6,210 nucleotides of DNA from an uncultured Treponema sp. (GCA_945833725.1 CAMAFU010000117.1:1-6210); one strand, 5' to 3'. Counted from the first letter of the stretch, positions 1 to 6,091 are shown. A program made the numbers and translations. Notes: generated from the letters alone by a model not told the origin.

Positions 1-54
1 GACCCGCGACATCCACCTTGGCAAGGTGGCGCTCTACCACTGAGCTATTTCCGC
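1..54 (-). tRNA. tRNA-Gly (anticodon GCC), 3' part outside the window
   Basis: On the minus strand the sequence begins GCGGAAATAGCTCAGTGGTA, which is the acceptor 5' strand followed by a classical D arm. The anticodon stem is CCACC/GGTGG (plus-strand 13-17 and 25-29) around the seven-base loop TTGCCAA (18-24), giving anticodon GCC at plus positions 20-22, so it reads GGC/GGU glycine codons. The variable region and the start of the T arm (GTCGCGGGTC) reach base 1. The rest of the T arm, the 3' acceptor strand and any CCA end lie outside the window. The gene is transcribed away from the rest of the window and has its own promoter at 70-98. Truncation is only by the window edge; nothing suggests a pseudogene. 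Confidence 0.95.
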
Positions 55-69
55 AAAAAATGTATAAGA

Positions 70-98
70 AAGATACGATAAAAAACATTTTTCGTCAA
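70..98 (-). promoter_or_regulatory. Probable sigma-70 promoter of the tRNA-Gly gene
   Basis: On the minus strand TTGACG (plus 93-98, five of six matches to TTGACA) is followed after exactly 17 bases by TATCTT (plus 70-75, four of six matches to TATAAT). Transcription would start near base 63, leaving a leader of about 9 bases before the mature tRNA 5' end at 54, as expected for a processed tRNA precursor. Because the araC-like gene is on the same strand upstream, read-through from it could also contribute, since no convincing terminator separates them. Confidence 0.6.
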
Positions 99-173
99 TA
101 TTCATTTAAAGAAAAATCAAAAAAAATTATTTTTTTTATGCATCTCAATAAAGTCTGTAATAAAGCCTTGTTT

Positions 174-1112
174 TTAAATTTTTCCCCGAAAAAGTTTTCT
201 GAATTCTTTTGGGCAATAGCCGGTCTTTTTTTTGAAAACATCCTTAAAATAATTGCCGTCGGAAAATCCACATTCCAGGGCTGTCTGCGTTATGTTTATT
301 TTGGTGTAGGAAAGCATTTTTATGGCCTGCTGAATTCGTACATTTGTTAAATATTCTTTAAAGCCAAAGCCTGTAATTTCCAGAAATTTTCTGGAAAAAT
401 AAGAGGGACTCATTTGGGAAAAGGCTGCAGCATCTTCCAGCGTAATTTCCCGGGAAAAGTTGTCAAAAATGTATTTTGCCGTTTTCTGAATTTTTTGTGC
501 GGCAGGAGAAGTTTTGCTGTCATTTTCGTAAAAAAGTTTTTCTTCATGTGTGGAATTTTCCATTCCGGCATTTTTATTTTCTGCATCTTCCGCATCTTTT
601 TCCTGTAAAATCCACGATAAAATCTGCATTACAAGACCTTTTTCTTCAAGAAAAGAAGATTGGTGAATGTTCATATTTTCGTCCGGCTTTTCATTCTGAA
701 GTTTTTGGAGCCTTAAAAACATTTCTGTTATTTCGTTTTTTTTCTGCCTGAAAGAAATTTTAGAAAGAATAAAATTTTTGTTAATAAAACTGTCGTTTAA
801 GGTGTTGTCCAGACTTAAAAGGTATTTTTTCGTGCAGCTTAAAGTTATTCTCGAAACAGGATAGTTTTTGTCGTATTGGGTTCTGTGCAGGCAGGCCGGA
901 GGAATAATAAGAAGTTCACCTTCTTCCAGAGAAAAAAGCCTGTGTTCAACAAAAGTTGTTAGAACACCTTTTGTTACAAATAAAAATTCCAGATAGGGGT
1001 GGTAGTGGGATTCTGCCATCGATTTATTTCTTGTAAGGCAGTCAATAAAAAAAGAATCAACCTTGTTTCTGTAAAGTCCGTTTTTCTTACTGTCAAAAAA
1101 AAATTCGTCCAT
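174..1112 (-). CDS. AraC/XylS-family transcriptional regulator (cupin sensor plus double HTH)
   Basis: The protein has 312 residues, a normal length for the two-domain AraC family, and is expected to be cytoplasmic. The N-terminal half looks like a cupin effector domain: residues 36-49 read HYHPYLEFLFVTKG, with the typical H-x-H and E42 pattern, followed by a GELLIIPP strand and a conserved-looking His (LHR) around residues 65-77. A polar, acidic linker (about 165-205, rich in D/E/N/K) leads to the DNA-binding domain at about 205-308. That domain has a first helix-turn-helix around LEDAAAFSQMSPSYFSRKF (225-243) and a second around ITQTALECGFSDGNYFKDVF (274-293), ending with the family hallmark FKKKTGYCPKEFRK. 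The ATG at 1112 has only a weak AGGT ribosome site about 9 bases upstream. It is divergent from a MATE exporter, the usual arrangement for a local regulator, so it probably controls that gene and itself. The ligand cannot be read from sequence; sugars, aromatics or drugs are all possible. Confidence 0.92.
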   Translation of the reverse strand: MDEFFFDSKKNGLYRNKVDSFFIDCLTRNKSMAESHYHPYLEFLFVTKGVLTTFVEHRLFSLEEGELLIIPPACLHRTQYDKNYPVSRITLSCTKKYLLSLDNTLNDSFINKNFILSKISFRQKKNEITEMFLRLQKLQNEKPDENMNIHQSSFLEEKGLVMQILSWILQEKDAEDAENKNAGMENSTHEEKLFYENDSKTSPAAQKIQKTAKYIFDNFSREITLEDAAAFSQMSPSYFSRKFLEITGFGFKEYLTNVRIQQAIKMLSYTKINITQTALECGFSDGNYFKDVFKKKTGYCPKEFRKLFRGKI

Positions 1113-1151
1113 AAAATATACCTGTAATCAACCTTAACAGAAAAATCATAA

Positions 1152-1180
1152 AAAAACAGTACTTTTTTTGTATTTATAAT
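1152..1180 (+). promoter_or_regulatory. Divergent control region: candidate operator dyad and -10 for the MATE gene
   Basis: The gap between the regulator and the exporter is A/T-rich. It contains a perfect TATAAT at 1175-1180 reading toward the exporter, without a recognisable -35 box at 17 bases. An 18-bp near-palindrome, AAAAACAGTACTTTTTTT with one mismatched pair, occupies 1152-1169, where that -35 box would be. This placement suits an activator-dependent promoter. The pentamer GTATT also recurs at 1170 and 1190, one 20-bp step apart, close to the direct-repeat spacing that AraC-family dimers often use. A second possible -10 (TATTAT, 1191-1196) has a poor -35. On the minus strand TATGAT (plus 1145-1150) could serve the regulator. 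These are inferences in low-complexity DNA. Confidence 0.4.
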
Positions 1181-1260
1181 AAAAATCTCGTATTATTACA
1201 TTTTATTTGATGTTATTCTTTTTTCAGTTTATACGAAATTCATGCTGCAAGGTGCTAAAA

Positions 1261-2640
1261 ATGAAAGCCGTTCTTTCTACAAAAGATGAAAAATTCAGGG
1301 ATTTTGCCCTTAACGGAAAAATGTTTTCCGTAATTCTTTATGTGTGCGTACCTCTGGCACTTTATCAGAGCCTTACTCAAGTTTTTAAAGTCTTTGACAC
1401 GATGATGGCTTCCCATATAAGTTCTACGGCTGTTTCATCAGTGGCATATATTTCCCAGATACAAATAATGCTTTCTGCTTTAGGAAGCGGACTGGCAGTG
1501 GGAGCGGGCATAAAGGTGAGCGAAGCCTATGGAGCAGGCGATTTTGAACTTGTAAGACGGCGGGTTTCTACAATGACAGCTCTTTGTGCCTGTCTTGGAG
1601 CGGGTATTCTTGTTATTCTTCTGCCCTTTGCATCTGTTTTTTTGCGGCTTATGAATACACCGGAAGAATTTATAACTTTGGGCAGTACATATTTTAGGGT
1701 AGAACTTGTTGCCCTTGTTATAACTTTTTTCAACAACATTTACATATCAATAGAACGGTCCCGGGGAAATTCAAGGCGAATCCTTTTTCTTAATATCTGC
1801 ATTGTATCAATAAAGCTTGCCCTTACAGCCCTGTTTGTTTATGTTTTTCATCTTGGAATTACTTCCATAGCTGTCGCTACATTAATATCCCAGCTTTCTG
1901 TCCTTGTATTTGCCTTCATAAACATGACAAAAAAAGACAGTCTTTTTAGTTTTTCAGTAAAAGCCGTTTCATTTAAAAAAGAAATAGTTTCACCAATGCT
2001 TTCCCTTAGTTTTCCTGTAATAATAGAAAAGGCAGCCTTTGCACTGGGAAAGGTAATTGTAAATTCAATGTGTACTTTCTACGGGCCAAAAACAGTCGGT
2101 GCTCTTGGCATTTCCAACAATATCGGAGGCATTACCACAATGCCGCAGGCCGGTTTTCAGGAAGGAGGCAGTGCTGTTATAAGCCAAAACAGGGGAGCAG
2201 GAAAGTACGAAAGAACAATAAAGGCTTTTTGGTGTGAACTTTTATGCAATCTTGTAATCGGGGTTCTTATAATGACAGTAACACTTTTAGGTCTGGATTT
2301 TCTTTCTGAATTTTTTGCAGGCGATGACAGGGAATTTGCCCTTCTTATAAAATCTATATACAGTTACGAAGCGTGGGGTGCAATTCCCCTCGGCATAAAT
2401 GCCACCGTCCTTTCCCTTCTGTACGGACTGGGAAAAACAAAAATAACGCTGTTCATGAATTTCTGCAGAATTTTTCTTTTTAGGGTTCCTGTTCTTCTTT
2501 ATCTTCAGAAATTTACGGACTTTGGAAGCGAAAGTGCAGGAATTGTAATGGGCGTAAGCAATATTTTAAGCGGAGCGCTTGCAGTAATAGTCGGCATAAT
2601 AACCATTGGAAAAATAAGCCGTCGGACAAAATCATCCTAA
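1261..2640 (+). CDS. MATE-family multidrug/cation-coupled efflux transporter
   Basis: This is an inner-membrane exporter of the multidrug and toxic compound extrusion family, which couples drug or metabolite export to Na+ or H+ entry. From ATG 1261 it is 459 residues, the usual MATE length, with about twelve hydrophobic segments. The two-fold internal symmetry of the family is visible: SEAYGAGDFELVRR (residues 87-100) in the first half corresponds to SQNRGAGKYERTIKAF (about 308-323) in the second, each following the second helix of its six-helix half. The reading frame is open back to TTG 1207 and ATG 1210. ATG 1261 is preferred because AAGGTG (1249-1254) lies 6 bases upstream and the protein then starts with a normal short cytoplasmic tail; the upstream starts have no ribosome site. 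It is divergent from the AraC-type gene, which probably regulates it. The substrate is unknown. A polysaccharide flippase is less likely given the clear MATE repeat motifs. Confidence 0.92.
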   Translation: MKAVLSTKDEKFRDFALNGKMFSVILYVCVPLALYQSLTQVFKVFDTMMASHISSTAVSSVAYISQIQIMLSALGSGLAVGAGIKVSEAYGAGDFELVRRRVSTMTALCACLGAGILVILLPFASVFLRLMNTPEEFITLGSTYFRVELVALVITFFNNIYISIERSRGNSRRILFLNICIVSIKLALTALFVYVFHLGITSIAVATLISQLSVLVFAFINMTKKDSLFSFSVKAVSFKKEIVSPMLSLSFPVIIEKAAFALGKVIVNSMCTFYGPKTVGALGISNNIGGITTMPQAGFQEGGSAVISQNRGAGKYERTIKAFWCELLCNLVIGVLIMTVTLLGLDFLSEFFAGDDREFALLIKSIYSYEAWGAIPLGINATVLSLLYGLGKTKITLFMNFCRIFLFRVPVLLYLQKFTDFGSESAGIVMGVSNILSGALAVIVGIITIGKISRRTKSS

Positions 2641-2679
2641 GTTTGCAGAACAAAACTTTACACACAAACTTTGCCGTAA

Positions 2680-2708
2680 TTGATTAAACTCATAAAAATA
2701 ATTATAAT
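2680..2708 (+). promoter_or_regulatory. Probable sigma-70 promoter of the PUR-domain gene
   Basis: TTGATT (2680-2685) is followed by a 17-base spacer and a perfect TATAAT (2703-2708). The predicted start near 2715 gives a leader of about 47 bases before the strong ribosome site AAGGAAGG at 2749-2756. The promoter lies 40 bases downstream of the MATE stop codon, so the PUR gene does not depend on the exporter's transcript, although no convincing terminator separates them. Confidence 0.6.
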
Positions 2709-2761
2709 AACTACTTCTAGCGATTTTAACTTTATAAATATTATTGTTAAGGAAGGTTGTC

Positions 2762-3175
2762 ATGGGTATTCGGGGTGAACTTTACACCACAGATGTTGTT
2801 TTAGAAAACCGTACATATTTTTTTAATGTAAAAGAAAACAGAGCAGGAGATATTTTTCTTCAAATTGTAGAAAGCAAAAAAGGTGATGGTGCCGATTTTG
2901 ACAGGCATCAGATTGCAATTTTTGCAGAAGATATGCAGAAGGTTTTAGGCGGTCTTGATGATGCACTTAGAATTATCGAAAAAGAGCAGAAAAACCGCAA
3001 AAAAGAAAAATCTGCAAAAAAAGCAGCAAAAAGCGAAAAATACGGCTTAAAATCCGATAAACTTATTTACCGCAAAAAGGGTGCAGAACCAAAACGGGGA
3101 GACGACGGCATAAAGCGCACTGGAAAAGTTATTCACATTAAGTCAAAAATCGAAGACAGTACAGATTCACAGTAG
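2762..3175 (+). CDS. PUR-domain (BpuR-like, DUF3276) DNA/RNA-binding protein with Lys-rich tail
   Basis: The protein has 137 residues. Residues 1-74 form one PUR-alpha-type repeat, with a curved beta sheet and a C-terminal helix: GELYTTDVVLENRTYFFNVKENRAGDIFLQIVESKK, then FDRHQIAIFAEDMQKVLGGLDDALRII. The RTYFFNVKEN-x-x-GD-x-F-L-x-IVESK signature is, by recognition, that of Borrelia burgdorferi BpuR, a small homodimeric protein that binds single- and double-stranded DNA and RNA and regulates gene expression. A similar nucleic-acid-binding regulatory role is inferred here. Residues 75-137 are low-complexity and strongly basic (KNRKKEKSAKKAAK and on), a probably disordered tail that would add non-specific nucleic-acid affinity. 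ATG 2762 is chosen because AAGGAAGG ends 5 bases before it; the in-frame TTG at 2744 overlaps that site and is rejected. The gene has its own promoter and converges on the cysteine desulfurase gene 16 bases away. Confidence 0.85.
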   Translation: MGIRGELYTTDVVLENRTYFFNVKENRAGDIFLQIVESKKGDGADFDRHQIAIFAEDMQKVLGGLDDALRIIEKEQKNRKKEKSAKKAAKSEKYGLKSDKLIYRKKGAEPKRGDDGIKRTGKVIHIKSKIEDSTDSQ

Positions 3176-3181
3176 TCTGTG
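3168..3181. terminator. Small dyad between convergent genes, possible weak terminator
   Basis: CACAG-TAGT-CTGTG forms a 5-bp stem with a four-base loop that overlaps the stop codon of the PUR-domain gene. It is the only dyad in the 16-bp gap between the two convergent stop codons. No T-run follows on either strand, so it does not match a normal intrinsic terminator. Collision of convergent transcripts or Rho could do the job instead. Confidence 0.2.
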
Positions 3182-3191
3182 CCAGTCAAAA

Positions 3192-4388
3192 TTATAAGCA
3201 GAAATCTTCTGCAACTTTTTTTACAGCGTCCAGTAAGTCTTCAATTTCCTTACGCTCTGTAAAAGGACCGAAACTGAATCTTACTGCTGTATCTTGAATC
3301 TGCCGGTTTAATCCCATTGCTTCCAGGATTGGCCGGCTTTGTTTTTTAGCAGAACATGCACTTCCTGTAGAAATAGAAAATCCCATGGAATCAAGAGCCC
3401 TTACCATTACATTGCCGGGAATCCCATTAAAAGAAACCTGCAGCACATAAGGGCTGAAAAGTTCCCTGTCACTATTTTCTGTCCTTGTTTCAGGAATTAT
3501 TTTACAGCCGGGAATTTTACAAAGTTCATTTATAAAATATTCAGTAAGAGAAACTTGCTGATTGAGTCGGGCCAGTTTTTCGTCTTCTGGTTTATTTTTG
3601 TTTAAATAAAATTTTTCAAGGCAAGATGTAAAAGCCAAAGCTCCAAAAAGATTTTCCGTTCCAGATCTAAAACCTCTTTCCTGACCACCGCCGCATAAAA
3701 AAGGCTTAATATTCTTTTTTAACACAAGAATTCCAATTCCCCTGGGACCCATAATTTTGTGGGCACTCAAAGCCGCACTGTCAATATTTTTATCGGACAA
3801 ATTCAAAAGGATTTTCCCCGCTGCCTGTACGCAGTCTGTATGAAAATGAGGTTTTCTTTTGCCGGCATATTCTTCGGCCAGCATTTTCCCAATGCCTGCT
3901 ATATCTTGAACGCACCCTGTTTCGTTGTTTACAGCCATTACAGAAACAAAAACAGTGTCATCGGTAAGACTGTTTTTTAACTTTTCAGGAGAAACAAACC
4001 CGCTGGAATCCGGATTTACGCACACAACAGAAAAACCTTCGTTTTTAAGAACGGCAGATTGTTCCCTTAAAGCCGGATGCTCAATGCCGGAAATTATAAT
4101 AGTTCCCTTTTTTCCAAAACTGTCTTTTGGCCTTGAAAGTTGAGCAAGAAGGGGAATATGGTCGCTTTCCGTACCGCCGCTGGTAAAAAAAACATGCTGT
4201 TCACTTACACCAAGAATAGAAGCTGCCTTTTTTCTGGTCTGTTCAAGAAGATTTCGTGCTTTTACCCCTTCACAATGAACGGCAGAAGGATTCCCGAAAA
4301 ACTGACAGGCCTGTTTTAAAGCCGAAAAAGCAATTTCTTCATCTAAAGGAGAAGTCGCCGCCCAATCAAAATATTTAGAATAGTCCAT
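3192..4388 (-). CDS. Cysteine desulfurase (NifS/IscS family, PLP-dependent)
   Basis: The enzyme converts L-cysteine to L-alanine and leaves a persulfide on an active-site cysteine. That sulfur supplies Fe-S cluster assembly and/or tRNA thiolation in the cytoplasm. At 398 residues it has the normal length and all key positions. It starts with a FDWAATSPL motif (7-15) corresponding to the usual LDNAATTP, followed by GGTESDH (71-77). H104 in GIEHPA stacks on the cofactor, HTDCVQAAGK (183-192) carries D185 and Q188, and SAHKIMGPRG (208-217) carries the PLP lysine K211. GGGQERGFRSGTEN lies at 233-246, and the catalytic C345 is in STGSACSA (340-347). R370 is the likely substrate-carboxylate residue. 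The ATG lies only 2 bases after the aroB stop, with a weak AGGCAG site inside the end of aroB, so translation is probably coupled. No scaffold gene (iscU/nifU/sufU) is adjacent, so the exact role (nifS, iscS or a tRNA-dedicated enzyme) cannot be fixed and no symbol is given. Confidence 0.95.
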   Translation of the reverse strand: MDYSKYFDWAATSPLDEEIAFSALKQACQFFGNPSAVHCEGVKARNLLEQTRKKAASILGVSEQHVFFTSGGTESDHIPLLAQLSRPKDSFGKKGTIIISGIEHPALREQSAVLKNEGFSVVCVNPDSSGFVSPEKLKNSLTDDTVFVSVMAVNNETGCVQDIAGIGKMLAEEYAGKRKPHFHTDCVQAAGKILLNLSDKNIDSAALSAHKIMGPRGIGILVLKKNIKPFLCGGGQERGFRSGTENLFGALAFTSCLEKFYLNKNKPEDEKLARLNQQVSLTEYFINELCKIPGCKIIPETRTENSDRELFSPYVLQVSFNGIPGNVMVRALDSMGFSISTGSACSAKKQSRPILEAMGLNRQIQDTAVRFSFGPFTERKEIEDLLDAVKKVAEDFCL

Positions 4389-4390
4389 TT

Positions 4391-5572
4391 TTAATTACTG
4401 CCTGTTAAAACTTCTAAAATATCTTTTTCTTCAATTTCTGTAATTACAGTTTCACCAATATCTTCCTGAAGAACAAATTTAACTTTGGAAGAGGAATTTT
4501 TTTTGTCTTTTTTCATTGCCTGATACAGACTTTGGGCAATCTGGCTGTCAGAAAGACCTTTGTTTTTCATGGCACTGTGAACAGCCTCTGTTTCCCATCC
4601 AAAATCTGCCAGTATTTTTTTTACGGAAGAAACATACTCCGAAGAACAAATGCCTTTTAGCCGGGAAAGTTCAGCCGCCCGGCCAATTCCCCATGCCACC
4701 GCATCACCGTGAGAAACAGTTCCAAGGCCAGCCCTGCTTTCCAGAGCGTGGGCAAAAGTATGACCAAGATTAAGCTGCATCCTGATATTTTTTTCTGTAA
4801 GATCCTGCTCCACAACACGGGCTTTAGCTTTAACACAGGTTTTTATTACTTCATGAATAAGGGAAGAAGTTCTGTCGTTAAGAAGATTAGGATTTTCTGC
4901 CATTCTGTAAAAAAGATCTTTAGAATAAAGCATTGCAGTTTTTACAGCTTCAGCCATACCGCTTCTGTATTCTGACTGAGGAAGAGTAAGCAGGAATTCC
5001 GGAAAAATATGGATTTTCTGGGCAGGAAAGAAAGAGCCGATCATGTTTTTGTAAGTATCAAAATCGCATCCTGTTTTACCGCCGATTGCCGCATCAACCA
5101 TAGAAAGGAGAGTAGTGGGAACAAGTTCAAGACAGCTGCCTCTTTTAAAAATTGAAGAAGCAAAAGCAGTCATATCTGTAATAACGCCACCGCCAATACC
5201 AACAAAAACAGTAGACCTTTGAGCATTAGCATTAACAGCCGCCCCGCAAACATCAAGAACACTTTCGATAGTTTTAAATTTTTCTCCGCTGCCAAGAATA
5301 ATTAAAGTGTCGTTACCTCGTTTTCCAATAAAGCCCGGTTCAATTTTAGGCATGGAAAAATTTTCGCCCCGGAAAAAAGAAATAAAATCACATAAAAAGG
5401 GGAGCGATGCAACATTTGTATCAGTAACAAAAATCCGCTGGGGAGAACTTTCTTCCCGCAGAGAGTAGAATAAATCGTTTAAGTTTGGCCTTCCGCTGTA
5501 AAATCTTAAAAAAGTCCTGTCAGTTCCAGGATGTACGGGAGGATAAATAATGCTGTTTTCTTCAAATTCCAT
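4391..5572 (-). CDS. aroB: 3-dehydroquinate synthase
   Basis: This catalyses the second shikimate-pathway step, DAHP to 3-dehydroquinate, using NAD+ and a divalent metal in the cytoplasm. The protein has 393 residues, about 30 more than common bacterial AroB, mainly from a longer N terminus and a C-terminal tail. The dinucleotide region reads VGIGGGVITDMTAF (124-137). The substrate loop VPTTLLSMVDAAIGGKTG (151-168) is nearly canonical. The metal ligands are E208 (SGMAEAVK), H271 (NLGHTFAHALE) and H288 (HGDAVAWG). KKDKKN (354-359) matches the conserved DKK segment. Compared with the usual VIGDLxGF, T132 replaces a glycine and A137 replaces another, a mild departure. No Shine-Dalgarno site is visible before ATG 5572; the upstream minus strand is T-rich. 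It is the first gene of an operon with the cysteine desulfurase and is divergent from rpmE. The metabolic link between the two operon genes is not obvious. Confidence 0.95.
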   Translation of the reverse strand: MEFEENSIIYPPVHPGTDRTFLRFYSGRPNLNDLFYSLREESSPQRIFVTDTNVASLPFLCDFISFFRGENFSMPKIEPGFIGKRGNDTLIILGSGEKFKTIESVLDVCGAAVNANAQRSTVFVGIGGGVITDMTAFASSIFKRGSCLELVPTTLLSMVDAAIGGKTGCDFDTYKNMIGSFFPAQKIHIFPEFLLTLPQSEYRSGMAEAVKTAMLYSKDLFYRMAENPNLLNDRTSSLIHEVIKTCVKAKARVVEQDLTEKNIRMQLNLGHTFAHALESRAGLGTVSHGDAVAWGIGRAAELSRLKGICSSEYVSSVKKILADFGWETEAVHSAMKNKGLSDSQIAQSLYQAMKKDKKNSSSKVKFVLQEDIGETVITEIEEKDILEVLTGSN

Positions 5573-5629
5573 AAATTCATTTTAACGAAAAACAAAAAAA
5601 AAGCATAGTGTACTAAAAAATCAGATTTT

Positions 5630-5730
5630 GGGCGCATGCCAAAGGCACCAGGCTTTTTGTGGCTCCAGCTTTCGCTTCCGAACAGCCTTACAGGCTGTTT
5701 GCCTTCGGCACCACTACAATCCTTTGCGCG
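5630..5730. repeat. Structured intergenic element, probably one copy of a dispersed repeat
   Basis: About 100 bp, more GC-rich than the surrounding intergenic DNA and rich in dyads. The ends are bounded by GCGCA (5632-5636) and its complement TGCGC (5725-5729). Inside are two near-identical modules, TGCCAAAGGCACCA (5637-5650) and TGCCTTCGGCACCA (5700-5713). Each forms a 4-bp TGCC/GGCA hairpin with a three-base loop, and only the loops differ. Between them lies a strong hairpin (arms 5679-5688 and 5692-5701, ten pairs with one G-T), whose outer two pairs compete with the second module. It also contains GCTTTCGCTTC (5668-5678) and CTACAATCC (5714-5722), words I associate from memory with intergenic repeats of treponemes and Bacteroidetes. 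No reading frame runs through it. Only one copy is in the window, so the repeat status is inference. Confidence 0.5.
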
Positions 5731-5734
5731 GATA

Positions 5735-5764
5735 TTGACCTGTAAGGCAAAAATTTGTTATAAT
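5735..5764 (+). promoter_or_regulatory. Strong extended -10 sigma-70 promoter of rpmE
   Basis: TTGACC (5735-5740, five of six matches) and a perfect TATAAT (5759-5764) are separated by 18 bases. The -10 is preceded by TGT (5756-5758), giving an extended -10. Transcription would start at about 5771. The -35 box begins only 5 bases after the right end of the structured intergenic element, so that element lies where UP-element or activator contacts would occur. Confidence 0.8.
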
Positions 5765-5770
5765 TACAGA

Positions 5771-5878
5771 ATAAATCTTGTGGTATTAACTTGCTTCCTA
5801 ACAGTGATGGAATGATAGTTTTATGCTAGTGGTGACTGGGGTTGCTTTAATATCGGGCAAGAAACAAGGAGTTTTTTT
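5771..5878 (+). promoter_or_regulatory. rpmE 5' leader with fold that can sequester the ribosome site
   Basis: From the predicted start to the ATG the leader is about 108 nt, long for a 70-codon gene. Two nested helices can be drawn. TCTTGT (5776-5781) pairs with ACAAGG (5864-5869), one G-U, which takes in AAGG of the Shine-Dalgarno AAGGAG (5866-5871). CTTGCTT (5790-5796) pairs with GGGCAAG (5855-5861), two G-U. Inside these, CAGT (5802-5805) can pair with ACTG (5835-5838). An alternative pairing of TTCCT (5795-5799) with AGGAG (5867-5871) would also mask the ribosome site. L31 leaders in several other phyla are known to be autoregulatory; that this one is, is inference from the fold. Confidence 0.45.
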
Positions 5879-6091
5879 ATGAAAAGTGGAATTCATCCAG
5901 ACTACAAACTTACAAAAATTACATGCGCATGCGGTAATGTTATCGAAACTCGCTCAACTGTTTCTAATATTTCTGTAGAAATTTGTTCTGCCTGCCATCC
6001 TTTCTATACAGGCAAACAGAAATTAGTTGACACTGCCGGTCGTATCGACAGGTTCAACAAGCGTTTCGGCATTACGCCAAAAGCAGAATAG
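5879..6091 (+). CDS. rpmE: 50S ribosomal protein L31 (zinc-binding C+ form)
   Basis: This 70-residue protein of the large ribosomal subunit sits at the central protuberance and contributes to the bridge with the small subunit. The sequence is a full-length L31: it starts MKSGIHPDYKLTKITCACGN, and its central part reads SVEICSACHPFYTGKQK, the family signature. Zinc ligands of the C+ type are present: C16 and C18 (CxC), and C36 and C39 (CxxC). A zinc-free paralogue (the C- form) often exists elsewhere in genomes with this type and is repressed by Zur; none is seen here. The ATG is fixed by a perfect AAGGAG at 5866-5871 with 7 bases spacing. The gene has its own strong promoter and a structured leader, and appears monocistronic. 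Its downstream terminator seems interrupted by an insertion-sequence end 32 bases after the stop. Confidence 0.98.
   Translation: MKSGIHPDYKLTKITCACGNVIETRSTVSNISVEICSACHPFYTGKQKLVDTAGRIDRFNKRFGITPKAE

Noticed and set aside
119..137. Perfect 8-bp A/T inverted repeat (eight A, TTA, eight T) downstream of the AraC-type gene, considered as its terminator
   Set aside because: The stem is A/T only with no GC core, so it would be unstable as RNA and is expected by chance in such A/T-rich DNA. Regulator transcripts may simply run on toward the tRNA gene.
414..751. Open frames on the plus strand inside the AraC-type gene
   Set aside because: They overlap a well-supported gene on the other strand, show Phe/Lys-rich composition typical of antisense of A/T-rich coding DNA, and contain no recognisable domain.
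1207..1260. Upstream in-frame TTG/ATG starts that would extend the MATE protein by 17-18 residues
   Set aside because: No ribosome site precedes them and they lie only about 27 bases from the likely -10, whereas ATG 1261 has AAGGTG at 6-base spacing and gives a normal family length.
2639..2671. AAGTTTG/CAAACTT inverted repeat after the MATE stop codon, considered as a terminator
   Set aside because: The 7-bp stem is A/T-rich with a 19-base loop, and no T-run follows the right arm.
3339..4143. Plus-strand open frames opposite the cysteine desulfurase, and similar ones opposite aroB (4516-4975)
   Set aside because: These are antisense shadows of genes with full catalytic motifs. They have no ribosome sites and no protein-like features.
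5630..5730. Structured element considered as a CRISPR repeat or a riboswitch of aroB
   Set aside because: There is only one pair of short modules and no regular repeat-spacer array. The element is separated from the aroB start by A/T-rich DNA with no recognisable promoter on that strand, and it matches no riboswitch fold I know.
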